From a virus, in IMG/VR virus record IMGVR_UViG_3300001720_000017, positions 1 through 29,153 of that record: DNA of 29,153 bases; one strand, given 5' to 3'. Shown in pieces: positions 1-9,200 of this stretch. The notes beneath the pieces were generated by a model. That model saw only the letters and a program-made list of their open reading frames with translations. It did not search any database and had not been told where the DNA came from. The stretch's first letter is position 1, and each line of letters starts with the position of its first letter. The position numbers and the translations under genes were made by a program.

Positions 1-2
1 AG

Positions 3-86
3 CTGTTGGAATTACTTATAAATTTTAAAATAAATGATATGTGCGGACTTTGTCTAGGCGGTATTTGTGAATACTGTAACAGTTAA
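3..86 (+). CDS. C-terminal end of a convergent plus-strand gene (partial)
   Basis: An open frame enters from the left edge and stops at TAA 84-86. It encodes 27 residues ending in MCGLCLGGICEYCNS, which carries two CxxC pairs spaced CxxC-x4-CxxC. This could bind a metal or form a redox-active cysteine tail such as the one ending some ribonucleotide reductase large subunits, but the fragment is too short to name a family. The two other plus-strand frames are closed by TAA near the edge, and a strong hairpin terminator begins six bases after the stop, as expected for the real end of a gene. It points towards the virion operon, so the two transcription units meet tail to tail. Confidence 0.4.
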   Translation: MLELLINFKINDMCGLCLGGICEYCNS

Positions 87-91
87 AATAT

Positions 92-125
92 AAAAAGGGG
101 AGGTCATTACGACTTCCCCTTTTTT
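92..125. terminator. Bidirectional intrinsic terminator
   Basis: The stem AAAAGGGGAGGTC pairs with GACTTCCCCTTTT (one G-T pair) around the loop ATTAC. It is flanked by A-runs on the left and T-runs on the right, so it reads as a hairpin plus U-tract on both strands. It lies between the plus-strand gene ending at 86 and the minus-strand virion operon ending at 173, and can terminate both. Confidence 0.88.
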
Positions 126-131
126 GGTTAC

Positions 132-169
132 AGGAACTTTGGGTATGGTGCCCAGTATTTCTTGTTCCT
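132..169. repeat. Interrupted inverted repeat next to the operon terminator
   Basis: AGGAAC (132-137) is complementary to GTTCCT (164-169), and inside it TGGG (140-143) pairs with CCCA (151-154). It lies just downstream of the last minus-strand gene and before the terminator. It may be a second RNA hairpin that protects the 3' end of the late transcript. It has no U-tract of its own. The same bases would encode an in-frame extension of the 40-aa protein if its TAA were read through. Confidence 0.45.
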
Positions 170-172
170 TAC

Positions 173-295
173 TTATTTTTTTACTTTACTGCTATTAATT
201 GGCACGCAGCTTCCTTTTTCACTTGCTGGTCTACCATCTGGATTTGGTTTATAACCAACCCAGCATCTACCTTTTTTCTTTTTTTTACTTTCCAT
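173..295 (-). CDS. Small Lys/Cys protein, 40 aa, end of virion operon
   Basis: ATG at 295-293 lies one base after the stop of the giant gene, and TAA is at 175-173. The product starts MESKKKKKGRCWVGYKPNP and later has EKGSCVPI, giving a basic N-terminus, a CWxGYKP motif and a second Cys 19 residues after the first. From memory, short proteins with a Lys-rich start, CWxGYxP and a GSC near the end are common in uncultured marine phages, which is why I call it real despite its length. Function is unknown; a small disulfide- or metal-stabilised virion or accessory protein is possible. The leader is A-rich with no Shine-Dalgarno motif, so translation probably couples to the gene upstream. Fourteen further sense codons follow the stop in the same frame. 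Confidence 0.7.
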   Translation of the reverse strand: MESKKKKKGRCWVGYKPNPDGRPASEKGSCVPINSSKVKK

Positions 296-296
296 T

Positions 297-3200
297 TTAT
301 TTTTCGTTTAGTTCTTGTATTTTTCTTACTCTATCTCCCTCGTATTGTAAAGATTTAATTTCTTCTTTAGTAAGTCCTAAGCTTTTTAAACTGTCTTTTT
401 GTTCATTAGCGGGTAATTGATAAAGTATTTTTTCATTTTCATTTCTTTTATCAACAGGTACTCTATTATTTTTAAAACTTTTATTTTCAGTAAAACTTAC
501 TTTTTTACTTTTTGTTTTAATTATTTTTTCTTCTTCTTTAGTTTCTATTTTTTTTACAGTTGGATCAATTTCATTAGATTCAGGCAAGGATTCAATAGGT
601 TTGTAATTATAAACTCTATTTTCTTTTATAGATTCATAATATTCTTTTTGCATTTGCTTTTTCTCGTCATTTTCTTGTTTACTATTTAGTTGCCATTCAC
701 TCCAACCCATAAATAACATAATGCTTTTCCAGTTTTCTTGATCCTCACGCATAGCGTCATTTACATTTATCATTTTTTGAAGTAACCTATCAAGAGGCAC
801 GTTAGTAGTAGCAGCAACCATAAGAGCAGCAGACATGTAAGCTGGATTATTTATATTATAAGCATCCTTCATCATAGGATTTTTTCTATTATACTCATAT
901 GTATTCGCTGCTCTTCTAGCTTTAGATATTTTAACATCTACTGGTGGAGCAACATTAAACGCTTGTAAAATAGCTTTATCATACTCTGGTCTAGGTTTTT
1001 GCGATCTATCATATATATCAACACCTATATCTTTTAAAGATGATACAATTGTCCCAGAAACACCCATGCCTTTTAATAAACTATCTAGCATTCCGTTTAA
1101 AACACCAATAGTTTTTTCATCTATTTCTTCTTCATCTTCATTACCTATAGCAGCAAACACAGCTTGTTGCAATGAGTTAAACATTAAGTTTTGTATAGCT
1201 CCATAATAAGCTATTCTAGACAAGTTAGTCTTTAAATCTCCTCTACCATTTTTAATATCAGACGCTGCTTTATATATTATCCTATTATATTGCATAGGTG
1301 TATTAGCGAAAGCTAGTAATATTCTACCTAACCCACCAGCTTGTTGAGATGATACTTCTAAAGCATCAGAAGATTGTTGAGCCTCTCTTGATAAAGCAGT
1401 CCATTCATCATAAGCTTGTTTTTTAGCATCAGCCTCTGTTTTACCTTGACTAACTAAATCTTTTATTCTATTCCTGTAAAAAGTAGCACCACCTGAAGCA
1501 ATAGCAAAACTATCTGCAATTTGAGTGATACTAAAACCAGCTTTTAAAAACATATTTAAAACACCTGAAGCTTTGTCTTTTGCTCCAGTCGCAGAGTTAA
1601 ACACTTCTGATTCTGATACATTTATTTTTAAACCAGCTCTTCTATCTACTAGAAAATCAGAGTTCATTAACTCCATAAAATCAGACCAATATTGTTTTTG
1701 ATTAGCAAAAGCAGCTGCGGCTTTAGCAGGGTTGTTAAAACTCCAGTTAATATAATTTGCAGCAGACAAAGTTTGAAGTAAACCAGATCTCATATTAAAA
1801 AACATAACAGCACCAACAGAGTTGTTTATCCAATCATAAAATCTATTTTCTAATTTAGAGTTTGTTGCTCTTCTGTTTTGCCCAGTTGTCATGCGCCTTA
1901 ATATATCCTCTAAAGCTTCTCTATACTTAGATCCATAAGTAGCTTCAATAGCATTCATCAATTGACCATTATATTTGCCTCCAGAATATTCACCAAAAAT
2001 AGTTTTTATATTATCAAGCCATTGATTCATAGCTTTAGGTCTTTTAATTTTAGAAATACCTTGTAGTAAATCGCCTTTTATAGTTCCAGCTCTCCAATTT
2101 TCGCCTGGATAATAATATTCATCACCTTTATTTATTAAAACTAATTGATTAGCAAGAGTGTTTAGTGCTGGGTTTTTACCAGCTAAAGCTCTCATTTTTT
2201 CTAATGTAGATTTTGGTAATCCTTCTACTTGAATACCCTGACTATCCCATGCTAACACTCTAACCATGTCTTGATACGTATATCCACCTAGTCCAGGTAC
2301 CTCGTCTTGTAGTTTTTTTATTACTTTATCTTTACCAACAAATGTTTTTAATACTTTATCATAATCATTAAGCATTGAGGTTTGATAACCATTAACCTCG
2401 TTCATAGCTCTAGTATATGGATCTATTAAATTATCTTTTAAAAATTTAAAATCAGCATCTCCTTGATCTCCTTTGCCTAAAAATCTATACAATAAACCTG
2501 TAAAGTTTTGAGCAGAAGCAGCCATAAAGATTTCATCTCTTATTTTACCGCCTTTTATACCGGCTTTAACATCAGATATATTTTTTAACGCTTCAACGCT
2601 TAAACCATCTTTGTTCTTGGCAGCTGTCATTTTGAATAGCTCATCAGCTATGTCTTCGCCATCAATAGCAAATCTCATTTTAGCTTGCTGGGTTTTGCTC
2701 TTAACATCAACAACGTCTAGTACATCTTGAACTGCATCAACATTATCTTTAACGTCATCAGCAAAATAAAAATCATTAAAACCTTCAGCAGCTAAATCAA
2801 CTATAAAATTTGACTTAGCTAGTGGAGAGCTATTACCTAGACCAACTACTTCTAAATTATCAGTATTTATTCCTTCTGACTCTAGCCAAGCTCTTATAGC
2901 TGGTTCAGCTTCAGGAGCTCTAGCTGTTAGTATATAAACTTTCCTATCGCCTTTAGCTTCTTTTACTTTCTTAAATAAATCAAATAAAGGACCTTTTTCA
3001 GCATCTACAACTTTATTAAAGTCTGTAAAATCCATTTCAGCTCCTTTATCAATCAAGTCCGATCCTTGTTTAGCAAACTCTTCAGCATTGAGCTCGCCTT
3101 TAGTTCCGTCAGGCATTGTATAAAATACCTTGCTATTACTTATTAAAATAGTATCATCAAGGTCAAATAGTCTAGCTTTTTTAACTGGAGCATTTTCTCT

Positions 3201-6200
3201 TCTAGCTTTAGATATAGATTCATCTAAAGTTTTCATTTTACCAATTATTTCAGAAGCTGGAGTATCTGCGTTTATTTCAATAACACCTGAATTGTCAATA
3301 GAAAATCTATTATCTGGTTTTTCTATTTCTAAAAACTCTACAATTTCTTCTATAGCTTTTTTATTAATTATTTTCGTAGTTAAAGCTTCTGGAACAGATA
3401 CTGTAGATTCAGGATCATCAACTAAAACATAATCTTCAGTTTCTAAATCTTTTGCACGAACTCTAAGATCACCAGCAGATGAAGTAGAACCTAATTGAAA
3501 GTCCATCTTATCAAACTCTGTTTTAGTACCTAATATTTGAGTGTAATTATCTAATATTTTATCTAACTTAGTATTAAGTTCATTTATTTGAATATCTTTA
3601 CTTAATGGATTGTCTATTATTTCCGATGCTGTATTTAATATTTGCTCTAATATTTCTTCCATCAACGGCGCAGCAGGATCTAAGTGTTCACCTTTAAATC
3701 TTAATTTGCTAGCTATAAGCGCTTCATATCTATTAGCTATTTCTTGCTCTGTTAAATCTTTGTTTTTTGGATTACTTAAAACTGATTGAATTTTTTCATC
3801 TGCATATTCTTGAGCTTCTTCAAAATGAGGATGGTCTTCATTTAATACATAACCTTTTTCAAGTGTGTTACTAGATTTTTTACCATCTTCACTTATGTAT
3901 GCACCTTGTGGTTTATCTGATATTTCTATAACACTTAAAGTAGTTAAACTTCTTAATGACTTAGTTAAATTTGTTTGGCCTTCTAGCAACCTAGCGGCGC
4001 CAGCGGCAAGCTCAGGATTAGTAGCTACAGCTAAAGTTATTTTTTCTATAATTAATTTAGTGGCTTTTATATTAGCATCGTTAGCTTTTAATATAATATC
4101 CCATAAACCTTTTTCTTTTAGCTTTTCTATTTTATCATCTTTACTTAAATCTTGGTTTAATATAGTTTCTATTCTAGCCATTACACCAGATCCAGCATTA
4201 TATTGTTTAACATCTTTTACCCAAGATGGAGATTTAACTTTACTCTTTTTAGATTTTGCTTTAAATTTATCAAATTGCTTTTTAAAAGGTCCGTAAGTAT
4301 TAGTTTGCTTTTTATAACCAGCATCCATATATGTGTAGTCATATCCAAAGGCAGCTGGACCAAGTAAGTTTACTAACTCAGGCGGTAGTAGTGCAGCAAG
4401 TTCCATATTTAAATCATGCATTTCTTGCATAGATTTTTTATTACGTTTATCCGTAGAGTAAATAAGTTTTTTATTTTCTTTTTCTTTGCTTACTACTCTT
4501 TCTATTATGTTTTTAAACTTACTAGGTATTTTACCTTCATCTAAAGCTTTCTTTAATGTGTCTTTATACTTGCCAGTATCTGTAAAATAAGGTTCTAATA
4601 GTCTTATTGCGACAGCTTTTTCTTCTTCACCTAGTACATCTAAATTTATTCTTAATGTTTCAGGATCTCCACCTTCTTTCATAGTCTTATCAACTATATC
4701 TGTAATGTTTTTAATTAATAAATCTACATCATCTATAGAAAATCTTAAAGTTGGATCTCTATCAATTATATTTGTTATTTCAGCTATAATTGTATCTGGT
4801 CTTCCTTCTTCTTTTAGAACATCAGCAGTGGCTTCCTCGGCTAACGATGTAGCTATAGCTTGAGCTAGTTGAGTTTGTTTTGTAGCTGGAGTTCCTTTTT
4901 CAGGTTTTAAATGAAAGTTAACAAACTTGTCTTTATCAAACTTTTCTTTAACTATTAACTGAGGACCAGAAGTTCTTGGAGTAGATTTAGGTAAATTACC
5001 TTTACTTATTTCTTTATCAACTCTAGTAGGGGATAAGTTTTTATCAACCTCTATTGTAAAGTCTTGAAAAGATTTATTCATTATAGATTGTGGAAGAAAC
5101 TTGTATATAGCTTCAGAATTTTCATCTAAAAACTTTTTATACTTGTCACTACCTGGAGTACCCATCATTTCTTTAACCTTTTTAGTTAAAGCTTTTCTAA
5201 ATAATTCTTTAAGTCTAGTTCTATATTTTTTAGGATTTTTAACATCTAGTTTCTCATCATTAAGAGCTTTTTTAACCTCTTCTTTAATTTCATTATAAAT
5301 ATCACTGTCAACTTCTATACCTAGTGCTTTTCTTAAATTAGCTACTTCAACTGGCTCTTCAGCTCGCATCGCATCATCAAATACATCACCAAGATCTTTT
5401 TCACCTGATTCTAACTGCGTGCCAAGTTCTTGTAGCTCATCAAAGCTTATGTTATCGTATACGTTTTCTGTGTTAATTAATTTATCAAATATACCAGGTA
5501 TTCTTAATTGAAGTAATGGTTTATTTTTCATTTTACCAAATACATAAGCACCAAATGGAACACCAGAGTCTATGTCGTAAGTATTTATTAAATCTGAAAA
5601 AGCAGCTAAAACCTCAGCTTTAAAATCATCATAAGTAACAGAATTACCTTTTCTAGAGTCAAAGTTCTTTTTTATTATATCGGTAATACCAGGCATGTTG
5701 TTTTCAACTAACCTATTTTTAGCTCTTTCAATTTGACTTTCACTTGAATTAGGATCTTTTATAATAGATATTTGCTTTTCGTTTTCTTTAGATAGCTCAA
5801 GTAATTTTCTAAGCTCTTTACTTTTTACAGTGTTTTTAGCAGCTCTTTCTCTCCAATTAGGTGGTTTATTTTCTAATAACTTTTTATTTTTTTCTACTAT
5901 CTTTTTTATTTCAGCTTCAAGATCTGTAGAACTATCTATAGAATATAATACAGGTTCTTCTTTCTCAACTGTTTCTTCCGGCTTTAAATCTTTAAATATA
6001 GATTCTGAAGGTGGAGTTTTAGGTTTTTTAGTATCTTGTTTTTTAACAAAAGTATCTTTTGATTTAGGATCTATTGTATCTTTTTTAATTTTAGGAGTTG
6101 TATCATCACCTTTATTTCTTCTGTTTTGTAAAAACTTTATAAAAGAATTTTTATTACCTAAGTCTAGTTCAAAACCAATTAAACTTTTAACCTTGTTTGA

Positions 6201-9200
6201 TACAGCGTCTTTTAAATCAGATAAAACACTTTGATCTAGTTTAGCTTCGCCACTTTGTAAAAAGTCCCCTAAGTTAGCTATCATTTCATCAGCTAAACTT
6301 TTATCTTTAAAACCAGCTTCTTTATATTTATCTATAAGATTATTGTATTCTTCTGGAACTGTCAAACTACCATCTTCAATAGCTTCTACAATTTCATTTG
6401 CTAAAGCAAAAGTAACTTCTGGACCATATTCTTCTTCTAGATCTTGAACCATAAAGTGATCTCCTTCGTGAGGAACTACATCTTTACCCCTAATTTTACT
6501 ATACTCTTTATCGTATATAACTACTGTTTTCCCTTTGTTTGGACCTTTAGTAGCTTTACCTATTACAGCAATAGTTCTATTACCATTTTCTGTTTCTAAA
6601 GCTTCTGCATCCTCATTGATTAAGCCAGCTTCTTTAGCTGCTTGTACAGCCTCTGAGCTTGTTTCAAAATCTAAAATTACTTCATCTTTTCTAGTTTCTT
6701 TTTGTTTATTTATATTTTCTTCAATAGTTTTAGATTGTTCACTTTCAACTTTTACTTTGCCTATTTCAAGTAGCTCTTGATCTATTTCTTTTATTCTTTC
6801 ATTTATTTCATTAGTCTGTATAACGCCTAAGTCATTATTCTTTTTCTTTTCTAATAAAACTCTTTTTTCATTCTCTAAGTTGTAAATCTCTTCTTGTTGC
6901 TTAACATCTTGTGACACATCTATTTTCTTCATGGTCTCATGCATTATAGTTATCTCTTTTTTATACGTGTCATAAAGATTATTTATTTCTTGTATAATGC
7001 TTTGATCACCATTAGCATTGTCAATTTCTTTTTGCTTTTGAATTTCTAAGTTATTTATATATTGATTATAAAATTTATCATCTCTTAATATAAATATTTT
7101 TTTAAAGTCTTTAGCTTTTAAATTTAAATCATCATTTATTGATTGAGTAACTTTTATGCCGTTGTAAACAGACTGAGCGCTAGATATTCCTCCAGCTGCA
7201 ATAGCAGAAAGTATTGCTGTTTCTTTTAAAACTTCTCCCCATTGTTCTGTCGTAGTAGGGACTGGAAAATAATCAAACTTTTCAAAATCTAAATTTACAT
7301 AACCTTTTGCTATAAATTCTATAATAGTTTGAGCTTCTTCAGTTGGTATTTCAACTGCAGCAGCTTTAGTAGTAGTTATTATACCTTTGTCTACTAGCTC
7401 TAATATAACTCTTTTTATAGTTTGTTTTTGAGTTTCACCCGGTATTTTATTAACTGATTTACTAAATATATGTGTTATTATTTTAGTTGAACCTGGACCT
7501 TTAGCAATTTGCTCTAAACCAAGTTTGTCTAACACACTTATTATATAAGCTATACCTATTGTTAAACCTAGTCTTTGTGCTGGCTTAAGCTTAACGCCAG
7601 TTTCTTCTATTCTTCTTTGTATCTCTATAGATTGATTTAATACTATTCTAGGCATTTGAACACCTGGGGTTAATATTTGAACTCCTCGTTTTTTAACTCT
7701 ATCCCATAGTTTAGCACCTTTTTTTATTTTATTTGCTTTGTTAACTATACCTAAACCTAAGGACAAATAAAGATCAACAGCAACTTCTAGTATGGTTCTA
7801 ATAGCTTTACCCCAAAGCTCTGCATTTATATTATTTTCTACTTGATCAAACTCAGTAGTTCCTCCAGGTTTCAACTTCCAGTCATCTATAGTTTCATCAA
7901 CCATTATAACCCACTTTTTTTCAGCTTGCTCTAGCAAGTCAGCCATAATAATATCGAATTGTTGACCTCTAATTCTAAGAGCTCCTTCCATTATTTCCAT
8001 AACTATTTCTATAGCTCCTGGTATTAACTTTTCAAGAGTTCCAGCGACGGTGTTAACAGCAAATGCTCCAACTTGAGCTAATGTAGGGTCTTTTTCTTTT
8101 AAATATTCTTGATACTCTTGGTTTAGTTTTAAAGCTTCTTGGCCAGCTTGATTTATTTGGGCTTCTAAATCTTTTAATAATACGTTGGCGTAATCCTTTT
8201 TAGTGTCTAACTCTATTTTTCTTTTTATATTGTTTTGTAAATTTTTTCTATTTTCGCTAAGTATAGTACTTAAACTTTTATTTAGATTACCTTGCTCTTC
8301 GTATATTAAAGCTTCACCACTATTTCCGCTTGCTTTAGAATTTTTAAAAACAAAACTTAGTCCATGTTCGGTCTCAACAATTGTCTCAAGGCTTTCAACA
8401 TCTATATTTTTTGATTTTTTTCTTAAATCAGAAAGAGGTTTGTCAAAGAAATCTTCCTGCATTAAGTCTATTCTACTTAATAAAGAATTATATTCTTCAG
8501 CTTTTTCGTCGTGTATTCTAGCAACTTTTTTACTTTTGCTTTTTTCGTATTTTTCTCTGAGTTTAGATAGTTCTTTATTAGCGGTTGCTAATTCTTGAAC
8601 TATAGGATATATAGAATTTTTATATCCGTCTTCTATAGAATTTATTTTATCTGTAATATCTTTTATTTTCTGATCGACATTATCATTTGCTATACTAGCT
8701 TGCAAAGACTTAACCTCATCTATTGTATTGTTTATTTGCTTAGCTATATCATCATACTTTTCTAATGGAGTGTTATCAAAATCTTTATTGTAATCTGTTT
8801 TGTTTTTATCTAAAAACTCTTTAATCTGATCACAATTAGCTATGTTTGACCCAGACTGAATGTCTGAAGCGTTTATAGCGTCACTTATTTCTCCAATTAT
8901 ACCAAAAGATAATGGACCACCAGGTCCCATATCTTTAATAATAATAAAAGGAGCATCTTCACCTTCTGGTGTTTTTATACTTCCAGTATATAGTCCACCA
9001 CCACCAGTTATAGGTTCTCCAAATTCATTTTTATCTACATTACTATATAATTTACCAGAATCTACATCGTAGTAAAAACCATATGCAGCAAATTGAGAAT
9101 TGTTAAAATCTTTATTTAAGTTTTTAATCACTTCGCATGGTAAATTATTAACAGCAGAATTAAATATTTCTTTATTAGAGGTATCTATAGTTTTTTTAGA

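Noticed and set aside
199-689. Plus-strand frames rich in Phe, Ser and Tyr opposite the end of the giant gene
   Set aside because: They are antisense shadows of Lys/Glu-rich minus-strand coding sequence; composition is implausible and they overlap two better genes.
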